Below, one piece after another: positions 45,815 to 60,030 of a DNA stretch of 64,000 bases. The stretch is taken from contig OZ038422.1 in NCBI GenBank assembly GCA_964036155.1, forward strand, positions 71,571,201-71,635,200, in the 5' to 3' direction. The position numbers and the translations under genes are program-made. This DNA is from Diploscapter coronatus (Eukaryota; Nematoda; Chromadorea; Rhabditida; Rhabditidae). Numbering within the stretch: position 1 is the stretch's first letter; every line of letters begins with the position of its first letter. Under the pieces are notes generated by a model that ran no database searches, was not told the origin of the DNA, and worked only from the letters and a program-made list of their open reading frames with translations.

Positions 45815-46765
45815 TACTTCTTATAAAACAGAACAAAAGTGACTAGAATTGCTATAGACTTTAGTAGATAGTGCCAAAAAGCAGATAGGAATCGGATAAA
45901 ATGGAAGTTTTAAAATAAAGAACGCGATAGCGAAGGCGTGAAGGTGTCAAATCTGTGAGAAACGTGAAATCGGATACTCCTACTAACCTTGGGATCACCT
46001 TCATTGCTTTTGCCAATGTAAACTGATGATGTGAGACTTCCGATTGCGCTGAACAATTTTGAAATTAGTGGCTCAATTTGGTCACATGATATTCTATTTC
46101 GTTATTTTGACAGAAGCTATTTACTGGTTATGAAATGCATCGAATTCATAGCAGTCCTGAATGAGCCTGTATCATCAGGGACGAGACGGAATTGGAATGT
46201 GAAAAATTGGAACCGGAAGTTACGTTTCGTTTCTGACCAGCATTACTTTAATTTGATGATAATTTCAAATAATATTTTCTCAAATACTTGCAGTTTATCG
46301 TGACGTTAATTTTAATCTCGGCTTTTCTACGTATGACTGATGATAAAATAATAACTTTAAAGAAAACTGATTATTTTAATCCGAATATAATGATTTGAAG
46401 TTGATGATTCAATTAGTGAAAAATCAATGAGCTAATAAAAGCAACGACAAACCTCGAAGCAAATTCAAAGGCAAAATGACAAGCAATATGTCTATGAGTT
46501 GAATATTTTAGATTAAGAAAAAGACCCATAAAGCCCGAAATTCGTCATGAGCATATTCACCCCGATAGGTTTTAGGTTTAATTACTTCTTCTTATCATCA
46601 CTTTTTCAAGATTTTACGTAATCCTACATTTTAAAACAGGGCGTTGGCTTCCCATAAAGCCTTATCAGCTCTATATAAAAATGGAGATACTTCCCTAATG
46701 AGCATAGGTGACTGTATTTGAAATTTTTCTATCGAAAAGCTCTTCTACCTCTATAAAATTAAATA
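45815..46765. other. Divergent spacer between peptide gene (-) and MAP kinase (+)
   Basis: Should hold both promoters. AT-rich, no exon support. Confidence 0.45.
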
Positions 46766-46919
46766 ATGCAAGAAGTCTACGCTACCTTCCAAAGTTCTTC
46801 TCCTTCTATACTCGGTCAAAAGCGAGGTCTCTATCGAAATTCGGAATATTACAAATCGGTACCCGACGAGAGTTTTCAAAGTTGGCCTTATAAGAAACAA
46901 CAGCAGTTTCTGCAGTATA

Positions 46920-49190
<2,271 letters not shown>

Positions 49191-49518
49191 AACTTCGAGA
49201 TTGCTGTATATTCAATGCTTTTAATTTTAACTGTTTTTCATTCATATTAACATCTTTTATGTCTTTGTCGAACTTACCTCAACTAATAATCTAATCTCGA
49301 TTTTCTATGTTCTAGTCATTTTTGTTGAAATTTATGTCGCTTAATAATAAACGCTTTAAATTTTTGTGTTAACTTGGATATTTTCAATCTTTTAAATTTG
49401 ATATGTTCTAGCTAAGTTTATGCTAATTTTTATTCCGCTTAATAAACACTTTACATTTTAGTTAAATAAATTAAGCAAAAAGTTGGAAGTTAAATTTAAT
49501 AGGACGACCCCACCAACG

Positions 49519-50062
49519 ATGGAGGACTTAAATGACGAAGAAAAGTCTGAAAGCGTGGAAAAACCAAGGATGGATGCTAGTTATAGGCGAATTGATAACG
49601 ATACATTCAGTCAAATTCGGGAAGAGGTAATTTTTCGGATTTAGAAAGAAAAACATTTAGAAGTTGCCCTCTTCCTCTTGTTCCATGACCCAATGTAGTC
49701 TTTGCTCTTCAACATCGACGGCTAGAAGGATGGACGAACCTAGTAAAAGGTTAGGATTTTAGAAGTTTTCTCTCAACTCTTTTTTAAGTTTCATTTTCTA
49801 TATATAAAATCTCCTAATTTGAAAATTTATTCAATGCTTAATTTTTTGCATTCTCAGAAACTCGAGGCTTATGGAATATTCGTCTACGGAGACTCTGAAT
49901 TTAACCTCCGACAGATTTGAAACTGGTGAAGATCAGTTTCATTTTTCGAAAGGATGGCCTCGGCCGAGCTCCAATATCCCTGGCTACAACGATCCTGGAT
50001 GCCCTTTACTTCTATATTTTAGAAGAGTGATATGTGAGTTCAAGTCGATTTATCCTGCATGA
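49519..50062 (+). CDS. Small Ser/Thr-rich acidic protein, 133 aa, hypothetical
   Basis: Three exons in agreeing phase: 49519-49626, 49661-49749 and 49858-50062. The first intron is only 34 bases, short even for nematodes. The product starts MEDLNDEEKSES, has a Ser/Cys/Thr-rich centre (CSLCSSTSTARRMDEPSK), a Ser/Thr stretch (SSTETLNLTS), and ends with an aromatic/Pro-rich part (SKGWPRPSSNIPGYNDPG) and a TGA stop. No family is recognised. It lies 328 bases after the MAP kinase on the same strand, so it may be a second gene of an operon. The C-terminal end could differ if the GTGAGT at 50032 is used as a donor. Confidence 0.5.
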
Positions 50063-53000
50063 CTCCTTTTTTCGGAATTGTTGCCTTTTTAAACGTTCAA
50101 TTTTTGAGCATCAAGAGCGCAGATACTTTTGCGTGGGGTAATTTCTATCGAGCATAGTTTAGTTTGAATGTCGAAATCACTTGAGACTTTTTTATCTCGT
50201 CATTCAATTCATTCGTTGTGCATAGTTTCACCCTTTGTGAGTCTTTAGAAGAACTCCAACTGTGGTATGCAATAAGTCAGCAAATTGCATCCCTTTGCTT
50301 CACACTTCTTCCCTGACAACGACCACACAATAGAGTTCCGCTTCCGCACTTTCCTCGTGTTTTCACGTAACTCTGTTTCTTGCCATATAAATGCATTAAT
50401 TTTTTATCCTAGCATCAAAATTCTTCCGCTTTTTGTACTCTCGTGGGACTTCGGAAATTAAAAATTGTTGACCTCGAAGATTTAAGACTAATATAGAGAT
50501 TTTACTGTAAGTTGTAAGATCCTCCTACGTATGTTTTGTCAGGGCAATGAGGAAATTGGAATTTTGATGAATTTATAGCTTTGTGTGAGATCCAGGAAGA
50601 ATTTTTGAAAAATGGTGATATCGAAATCTTGATCACGTGATAAAATTTTTAAATCTTGATGTAAATCATCGTGTGAATGTGAGCAATTCCGAGGTCAAAT
50701 TCCTTTCTTTCGTCGTTTACTTTTAACTTGCAAATTTTGAATTATTCTTTGAAGCAAAGTTGTACTTCATCAGAAGAAATGCTCGTCTTTTTTCTTGTTG
50801 ACTTTTGCAAGCTCGCTAGTTTCATTGCGCGACATCAATTTCACATGATTCTAGTCTTTTTACTCGGCGTTTTTGCCTTTCAATTGGCCAGGGAAAATTT
50901 CATCCGAATATTCGAATATTTACACAGTCGGGTATGCGAAATTTCGAGAGGAATGAACCTTTTCATTTGGAAAATGAGCGCCACATTTCGATAATATCAT
51001 TACGTCATCGAAATTTCACTTTCAATACGCTGACTCACAAATAGGAAATATCTTTATGCCAGATTTTCACGATATTTTCTTATCCTTCGCTCTTTTGAGA
51101 CATACCGAAATTGCAAGACTAATTTTGAGGAAAGAAGTTCATTGAATTTTTTTGATTGAAAAGCTCATCACTAATGCACCTGATATTTATTTTTCTAGGT
51201 TTCTCGATTTAACGAACCTTGAAAATAATTATTTTGCATTCCTACTTGTTGTTCCAAGAAATTTTTGGCAATGTTTTTGCATGTAATTTAAGGATGCGAA
51301 GTGCTAAATTCATCGTGGGAAATTGTCTGTTACAAAAACTATCGAGTCTTGACATAAGCCCTGCCCATTTTCTATGAAAACTTTATTATATAACTTTAAA
51401 TAAATAAAAATAACAAGTGACATATTAATAACAACGAAGAATGGCTCAGTAATTCATTGGGTTGAAACCTGAATCCAGTATCTCACAGAATTGCGGGAAT
51501 ATGGACCCTTGAAATGGGAGTATTTACTTTTTAGAGTAAATTGTTTTAATGACGGCTCTTTCTTTCGTACACGCATAGCTTCAGAATTTGATAAAGAAGC
51601 TCATCAGAATCTGAACTTCCTCCATAAAATAGCACAAAAGATATTTCACGAAACGTTCATCTTTCATTTTCTTCCTTCAGCTCTTGTTGACTCGTATCAT
51701 ATGCATTTTTCTGCTACCAGACGATGACTCTCATTTTGAAAATTCATCCACTATAAAAAGACTAAAACCGAAAATTCACTCATTGCATATGACAGGCTAG
51801 GGCACTGAATTACAATATGCAACATCCTTTCGGTATTAGCTCAAACTTGCTTTAGAAAAACTTGAAAGGAAAAGTGAGCAAAGACTTATGTTAAGGCCCA
51901 ATATTTTGTCTAATTTTATTTTAATTTTTTTTCTAGTAAACCGCAGAGTTTTTATTAGTGAAAAAACTTCTTGCTTTCTAAAATCTAAAAATCTACGACA
52001 GTAAGTATGACATTTTTGCCGTTGACCGAAAATGTACGATATCTACCCGTATAAATTACTATGTTTTTGAATATATTATTAGTATTTACGAGAAGATTCA
52101 TTTTAGCCGAAAATATTATACTATTCGAATCATCGATAAGTGATCCTGCTCTGTTAATCATTCATTTCAGTCTGACTTCTGACTTAACTACGCCGCAAAA
52201 CCGCTGTTATCGCGTGCAAATCTGCAATAATGCTCGGATGGAGAAAATCCATCCGATTAGAAGAAAATTAGGAAAATTGAAAAGGAGATTCGAGTCATTC
52301 ATTTGATTTGCCCAGGAAAGGGCTGCTAAACTAGCTACGTTTTTAATTTTCTTTTACGATTTTGCGCCTAATCAATTTCAACATTCAAAGTACCATTCGA
52401 ATTGATCGTTCTTTTTGTTCAATAATAATCCCATTCTAAGTACTTGTCGTCATTAACTACTGAGAATTTTCACTAAATTGGATTTCTTTCCAATTTGGGA
52501 GAAGAGCACAATTCTTATCTGATAGACATTTCGGAACAGAATTTTTGATATTTTTGTTCTCTTAAATTTTTTCACATGATTAAAAATTGGAATTCCCTAG
52601 CACCGAAACATACGAACCTCAAAGTCTTTGCCTCGTGTAGTTTCAAATGCAAAAAGTTGACAGCGATTTTCTCACGTTCGCTAGAAAATGTGACAAAATG
52701 CTCCATCGTGTGAAAAGTATCCTGAAATTAGCGCAGTTCTGACGAAAAATGAATTTTCATAAAACCTTCGGATTTTAGCAGTAAATAGAGCGGGCAACCT
52801 TCCGAAATGAAATGGCGTGGGTTAGCTAAATATTTTCGTATCCCAAATTGAGTGGTTAATTATTCCGTCCGGCTTTAATCGGTTATTTGAGTCCATTTGA
52901 TGAGGAAATTTGGCAATTTTTATTGAAGGAGCCGTTAGAAATTTGGACGTGTGTTTAGATGAAATGAGAGACGAGGCAGAGAGGAAGAACTTGAGAAATT

Positions 53001-56000
53001 GCAAATGGCCCCGCGCTTGGCCCGAGATGGGCCAGGAAGAGAAGGGTAGGGAAAGGACCCGTCTATTTGTCGTTCCATCTCCTGATTGCTCAAATGCGCC
53101 GGAAAGATTTGCAACTAACGAGGCAAACTCGGCAAATTCGTCTGCCCATTTCAAATCTTACCTATTTCTCTTCCCAAGTCAGCTTTTTGATGAGTGCAAA
53201 TTTGCAAAAGCCACGACATAGCTACAAAATATTGCAAAGGCAGACGAGGAAATTTTGGGCATTTTATTTGGGCTTCGGTTTGCTCGTTGTTTACCCATTT
53301 TGGTTGCTGAATCAAACACATTTTTCACTTTGATTCTATTGCAAATGAACGAGTATAAAGATCGTGCATTATGGAAATTTTCAGTCATTTCTTTTCATAG
53401 TTGCCTACAATTTTTATCCAATCTATTAGGCCTGTAGAAAATGCATCTGACAGATTTGCAATCAAACCATACTTTCCTGCAAGATTTTCCCATCATTTGG
53501 TCTAAGAAGTTTCGCGTTCACATCAACAGGTGTAAAATCACGCTGGGTTTTGCGAATTTTCGTAGTTTCCAAATATTACAGTTATTTTTCTTCCGTGTAA
53601 AATTCATTACATTTCGGAAATTCTATGACTTTGCCTAAAAACAAAAGCGAGCATCTTCGTGTTGATTTACAGGGTGTGGTAAAAGTTGGGTCTTGTCTTA
53701 CATTGACTTGAAATATTGTCTATAGCCAATGAAATGAGGCATTTTCTAAATTTCCTAAAATTTATCTAATTTTAGTTAAATTTTGTGTTCTGATGCATAC
53801 GTTCGATTTTGATCCTCTGTATTAATCACCGCTTAGGCACCGACATCGCCTGTACTAGTCACCGGATTTTAGGGTGAGAGAGTAGGCAAAGAGGAGAAAT
53901 AAGAAAAAGCCAGTGCCGAAACGGTGACTAATATAGAGGGCCTTCGATTTTTTGGCACTTTTCAATTTACGGGATGATTCTTTGTGTTAATGATGGCGTG
54001 TCTAATTTGTCTGTAAAGGCAGAGTGTCGCTTGACAGACAGAACTGTCAGGTACAGAAAACGTCACCCCGTTAATTCAATTGGCTAATTCTTCCTGGAAA
54101 TCATTTCTGATTGATTACTAGCCATGCAAATATTCAGAAGTAAATTTCCTAACAAACCAAAGCAAAACTTGCTTCATCCTGTATTAGCCAAAAGTAGTTT
54201 GACGTTAGCATAGACTATTTTTATCCATATCCAATTGCGATATTTAATTGTTCACACTGGCGCACGTTTGTTTATTGAGTTATTTTGCCTAACACCATCC
54301 ATCACAGCTCAAAGGCGAGCACCATTACATGAATGTCCACCATTAGCGTGGTGAACTGAGCGAGAGCTTTGAACTGCTATTATTACTCAGCAAATATGTT
54401 ATTTTTCCGACCATTTATTGGCATTTTTATGGATCTATTTTTTTAATTATCACAATGTGATAACTTTGTTCTATTTTTACGCATTTGATCTAGAAACTTT
54501 GAACTAACGAAGGTGTTTTGCATAAATTGGCTACAATTTTCCACGATATTATACAATTTCTTCGAATGGCGATCGTGGCATTTGTGCCACCCATTTCATC
54601 TTCTAAGAATTAGCTCTGAATTTTTGAATTAGTGATTCTTCTTCTAAAAATAGAAATTTTCATATTCTGTCTAATTATGCAATTTTCAGCCTAAAATCGA
54701 GATGAAGTTTCCTGTTAAAAATTAACGCGTTTGCACGTTCTTCGGCGCCATTCACATCTGGCGATTTTTTGCGGTCTTTTTGGATTTTCCTCGGTTTTGT
54801 TCGGATTTTCTCGGCTTTCCTTGGACTCTTCTTGGTGTCTGGGGTGAGGGGGAAGCGACTTTGCATTTTTTATTGCCGCGAGAAAAATGCCTGGAAAAAG
54901 CAAAGCAAAGTCGCGGCAAATCTGCAAATCTTTACGTACCAAAGAAGAAGCCATTCTACTTTTATTTGCAGGACTTCTAATTTTATATAATACAAATATG
55001 ATCGAAGATTTTTCATTAATCCTTTTCACTGTGGCAAAGATCACGTATTGCGACACTTCGATTTTTGAGCCTAAAATATCTTCTTATCAGGGTATTTTAC
55101 GGAGAATCTTCGCAAAACGTTCGTAAAAATTTATGCCTCCTACTGAACTATCGATAACCGAATTTTATGGCTGCTTTGATCGAGAAATCAATTTTCCTTA
55201 ATAAAATTTAGTGATAAAGCGGAATAATTCGGTTTGCTTTCTGCTTCACCTGAAAAATCTTATAAAAGTTTGAGGTATTCTGAAATTTCTGAATTTTATT
55301 CTTCAATCACATGATTTCCTCGAATTTCATTTGAATTACGCAAAGTTTAGGGAAGTTTCTCGTATCGTTTGCACAATGTTACTGATATCCTGTCCTTCTG
55401 CTTGTGATGATGCAACTCATAGTCTCAGCCCGTGCGAATTCCCAATTCTCCGTCTTTTTTCTTTCTTCTTTCATTGTTCTCTGCATCATTTCTTCTCACG
55501 TTACTCGTCTCGTTTTGCCTCCTTTTTATGTCATCCTCTCCGCTTTTTTTTCTTCGCGGTTTCAAGGAGATCAATGGCAATGAACGTCGCGTTGTCATGA
55601 TTTTTTTGTTTGAAAATTATTTATGCCATTTTCTAAAATCCTGACAATCGCCTTCTTTCATTATATTTTACATAGATCTGGTTTATCTTTTTTATCATCT
55701 ATTTCAAATAATTCCATGAGATCCGAATTTATTAGGATTGAAAATTTATCATTGCTGCTACACTAAATTCAGAAAATGCCCTTCTCGTGGGTCCAAACTA
55801 TTTGACTTTTTCCCAAATGCTAGACGACTTTTTCTAATATTTCGTGATACAAGATGCATGAGAAATAGCCGCTACAGACACGAACATGTTCGACTAATTT
55901 CAGTTTTATGTAGTATCATAATTTATTGCTCTAGTTTAGTCATTTTTACGCCAAATTTACTTACCATGAAACCTCTAATAGAAACTAGGGGGCTTCAAAT

Positions 56001-57070
56001 TGAGGGAGAGCCACTATTGCTCAACTCAAGTTTTTGAACAATTGTCTATTTTTGGCTAATTTCCGATTAAGCTTTCTAAAATATTTCAATTTAGTGACAA
56101 AGCAATAGTATGTATGCACATTTAGACTAATTGTAAAGGTATAATTCGATTTTGAACGATTTTTGACCTAAGCATATAAAAAAACTGCTTATTTTTAAAG
56201 GGGGCCTCAATTAGAGCCTTTACTGTATTAGTGTTCTAATTTAGTTAGGATTGAAGTTTAGTTTAAATCAAAACTCTAAAATTTATCGATAATAGACTAG
56301 AGTTGACGTGTAATTTTTCTCATTCATCGCATCCCTGAATTTCCCCTGTTTATTTCTTTGTTTGCCTATTTCTGACGAGGTCAAAGTCAATTTTAATTCT
56401 ACGTGCCGAAAACGGCAAAGAATATGATGCTTCTTTAAATCGGCGCACACACACACGCGTGTTGTTGATAGCATTATCTGGGTTTATGTGTGGGGGAGTA
56501 GGTCTCCTTTGCTGATTTGCTTCTAGGCAGAAACCCAAAGAAGTTTCTTCCCGAGGTAAATTATTTTATCTCACTCGATTGCATTCGTCGTGTTGTTATG
56601 CTTTACTATTTATTTCCTCGTTTTCTGCTCATTTCACTCGGTAGCAGGAATATTATCAAGTCCCTGAACCCAACCTCGAGTTTTTTTCTCTTCGATTTTA
56701 AACCACGATCTCAAAATTTATAAAATTCAATTTTCATCTCTACCTTCACGGTCAAAAAAATTTGAATTCGACCCTGAGCCTGGAATTTTTCGATTTTCAT
56801 CCCTCTTCATCAATAGTAAATATCCGTATTTTCTGCCGTCTATTTTGCCAATGTCTCATTATCTGTGAATCTCCGTTTCTGCTTCTGTTTCTTCTTCTTC
56901 TAAATTCTCTATTTTCAAACATCCTCCTCCTTCCCTCCCCTGCTCTAGCTCCTTTTCATTCTTTATCTCCATCCCCTTCCCCATTCACCTCTCCATTTAC
57001 CTTTCAGCGACTCTTCCTTCTTCCCGCGTCCCATTCTAGTCTTTCTTCAGCTTCTTTGTCCAATGCTTTA
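50063..57070. other. Gene-poor 7 kb region
   Basis: No phase-consistent exon chain on either strand. It holds scattered palindromes (53802-53950, 54852-54916), a CA/CG run at 56446-56462 and a pyrimidine-rich stretch 56860-57060. It could be intergenic or a very long intron. Confidence 0.5.
53802..53950. repeat. Foldback repeat, about 150 bp
   Basis: The left arm CTCTGTATTAATCACCGC faces a right arm containing GGTGACTAATATAGAGGGCC; about 35 bases per arm with several mismatches. Confidence 0.6.
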
Positions 57071-57074
57071 CCGG

Positions 57075-57810
57075 GTGTTCAAAAAGTTCTGTTTACAAAG
57101 TTTAAACGCAGATAGTTCTGACTGGATAAGACGAAAACCAGTCAAATTTGATATGTATGAATAGTCCATCTCAAAATTAGTATTCATGCCAAGTTTCATG
57201 AAGTTCCGATGTACTATGCCAAAGTTATACTATATCAATCAAAATGTTTCCAAATTCGCATTTTATGTAGAAAAACCATGTTTTAATTCTAACAAATAGT
57301 TGAAATTTTGAAAATGCGCTTTTTTCTTTAAAAAGTTTTTTAACTATATCATAAGCGAGAGATGATTGCTTTTTATTATGACTATCAAATTCTGGCTGAG
57401 TTTTCTACATTTTCTTATTTTCATAATTGAAATATGCTACGGACTTATAAAATCGGTTCTATAAATCGACACACCAATCGATGTACTATAAATGAGATAT
57501 CATTTTGAAGCCACGTAGTCACTGATTATTTATAGCATTTTATTCAATGATGACGATACTTTTATCACTAATAATGGGCTCGACAATCAGTAATGGTCGA
57601 AAAATGGATCATCGTTGATTTCTGAATCCTGGGGACATCGCCATGATTCAGATGATCTCAAATTGAGTCGTAAATTATCGTCATGAAACATTCAATTAAT
57701 TTTTATCAAATTTTTAGAATTCATTTTTCAGTATTTTGAACCACCTGCTGTTTCGAAATGCGAGAATTTTACGCCTGCAAGATGTGAATAAAAAAACTTT
57801 TTGAACGCTT
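57075..57810. mobile_element. Non-autonomous mariner-type element, about 735 bp
   Basis: The left end GTGTTCAAAAAGTTCTG and the right end AACTTTTTGAACGC are matching inverted termini. The interior is AT-rich without a transposase frame. Confidence 0.55.
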
Positions 57811-57978
57811 GGTATTTAATTTCCTAGATTTTTCATATACTTGTATTTGCTCATATGAAATTTACAATTTTACTATACTGTATCAAGAATTCTTCTGGTA
57901 GTGTGAAACGTGAATAATTTATTATAGAAGAGAACATTTTTTTTACAATTCTGAACTCCTTCAGGTTGTGAGAGAATA

Positions 57979-58193
57979 TACAGTAACGGCAAAAAGTTTG
58001 AAATAATTGCGATTATGAATGCGGTCTGGTAGGATCACTAATCATAGACCAATTTGAGTGAGATTTAGCAGGAATTCTCAATACACTGGAAAGAATATGT
58101 GTGCAAAATTTCATTCTAATTTATTCACAATTATGGGGCATATCAAATTGCATTCATAATGATAATTGTTCCAAATTTTTGACCGCCACTGTA
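57979..58193. mobile_element. Tc1/mariner-like MITE, 215 bp
   Basis: The left terminus TACAGTAACGGCAAAAAGTT matches the complement of the right end (TTTTTGACCGCCACTGTA). The inverted match runs about 50 bases (…ATTATGAATGC). TA at both ends. Confidence 0.8.
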
Positions 58194-58313
58194 TTTCACC
58201 TTTCGCAGAATATTTTATTCTTGTTCTATCTTATACTCTAGTCTTTGGATGATCATCCACGTGGATAACTTTTAGTTCCGCCAACTTTTATTCATTTTTC
58301 ACGACTTATTCTA

Positions 58314-58661
58314 GAGTCCCCAAGCAGATATGCCGAATTTATGTTTCGAATAAAATTTTTGTGCAGAAATGTCACTAGGGATATAAATAAGCTTTCGTGA
58401 AGAAAAAAGAATTTTCTTACCGAAAAACCGCAAAAACCCATCACCCAAATGAACACATTTTCGCAAACAAAATATTTTTGTGTGCGGCTATCTTGTTCTG
58501 ATTTTTGGCACAGAATCGTTTTATCAAATTTATCGTCAATCTAGACTAGGTCTTTCATGACATTTTGGGTTTGAAGGGTACTTCTTTCCAAATTTTCTGC
58601 TTCAAACTATCACGTTTCTATCACAAACGCATTTTTGCAAAGGGGCGGAAATTGGGAATCC
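58314..58661. mobile_element. TIR element, copy 1 (about 348 bp)
   Basis: Starts GAGTCCCCAAG and ends TTGGGAATC. The interior (for example AGACTAGGTCTTTCATGACA) is found in reverse complement at 62793-63165. Confidence 0.7.
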
Positions 58662-60030
58662 TAATTTATTCTATAAACTTAATGGAGGTGTAACATTCAG
58701 GTTGGCCCTAATGGTCATTCTCTAGAAGTATGCAACATTAATGTGCGTCATTTGTTAACAGAAGTATTAGTTGCACAAATTAACGCCATAATTGAATGTG
58801 GTGGTAAATAGTTTATCCGAGGTCATTTTTATAACTGTTTTGGCACGCTTAGAGTGGTATTTACTTTGGTTTTTATCAATTGCATTCACGCACGCTAAGT
58901 TATTGGTGGATTAAAAAATTATACTTTGGAGGATCAAGAAAAAATTACTTGAGTCAAATTTGGCCCTTTCCTCTGGTGTAACTCATTCACCGTTGAATAT
59001 AGATGAGATTATTATTTTTAACTCAACGGAATGTCCTGTATGTATAACAAAGAATGAAACTCCTTGAAAGCAGCGGTGTGCGGAATTTGAATTAGAAAAA
59101 AATCTTAATCCGAGTCAGAATTGAAAATTTTCCGAGTTCTTGAATCCTATTTTCAAGACCATAATTCTCGGAATCGAGATTTTTTACTCGAGAAAGTGAA
59201 AAATCTTTTAAATTTCCGAACCTTGTTCGTTTTTAATATCCGTAGCTGCCTTCTAGATTCCAAATACATCATTTCTGACGTATTTGAGGGAAAAATAAAA
59301 ATTTTTATCTTCCAAAATTTGAAAATTTCCAGGAATTTTGATCAAAACTATCTCGGAACGGAATCGAAATCCCTCACGCCTCTGCTTGCAATGAAAATAA
59401 GTGCTTCTAAACTCTACTATTTCTTACTTCTGAAACTAATTCTAGGAAGTGAATTTGAAACCTTCATCTCATTTAGTCAATTATATTTCATTAGCGTTCA
59501 TCTTCTCACTGGCCATCATTTTATGCTTTATTCACCAATTATTCTTTTTCAAGCGCCAAATGATCTGTTTTCTTTCTAAAGTCTGTATAATTTGACTATT
59601 CGACTTTTAATGAGCCTTTTTGACTTCATAATATGCTGAATTTTATTTCTACATTGCGTTTTTTATTCTTGTCTCATTCTGAATCGAATTACAAATTCAT
59701 GAAAGGCCATGTTTTTTTTCTGCCAAGTTTACATTGCAAGAAAAAACTAAACAGGTCTTCTTCACAAGTTCAAATATTGAATTACACGGAACTCGCTAGA
59801 ACAAATTCAAGTTCACTCTTTAAGATGCTCTATCGATAGAGATTATGAAATTTTATTCTCTAGCATATTAAACTTTTAACGCATACTAAATTAAATTTAT
59901 CATCAAAGACTAAAGGTGATCCATTCTTCTTGAAATTTTACGCGTGATTCCAAGATGAACGTTGATTTTTGAATGAAGAACGTATCTCTCAACTGAATTT
60001 TGACTATTTTCAGAGTTTTAATGCTAAATT
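58662..60030. other. Intergenic region upstream of second receptor
   Basis: AT-rich; contains one long open frame (59121-59579) with no ATG and no family match. Confidence 0.5.

Noticed and set aside
46766..46914. Possible first exon of the MAP kinase
   Set aside because: The good-looking donor at 46915 leaves the wrong phase for the kinase exon; only a weaker internal donor (TCG|GTACCC) would fit, so the start at 46920 was preferred.
54715..55056. Lys/Arg-rich minus-strand frame
   Set aside because: Derives from a small inverted repeat and skewed composition; no exon partners.
56762..57115. Leu/Pro/Ser-rich plus-strand frame
   Set aside because: Produced by a CT-rich tract; no splice or family support.
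59121..59579. 152-codon open frame upstream of the second receptor
   Set aside because: No ATG, AT-driven composition (Phe/Leu/Ile/Lys), no splice support and no recognisable domain.
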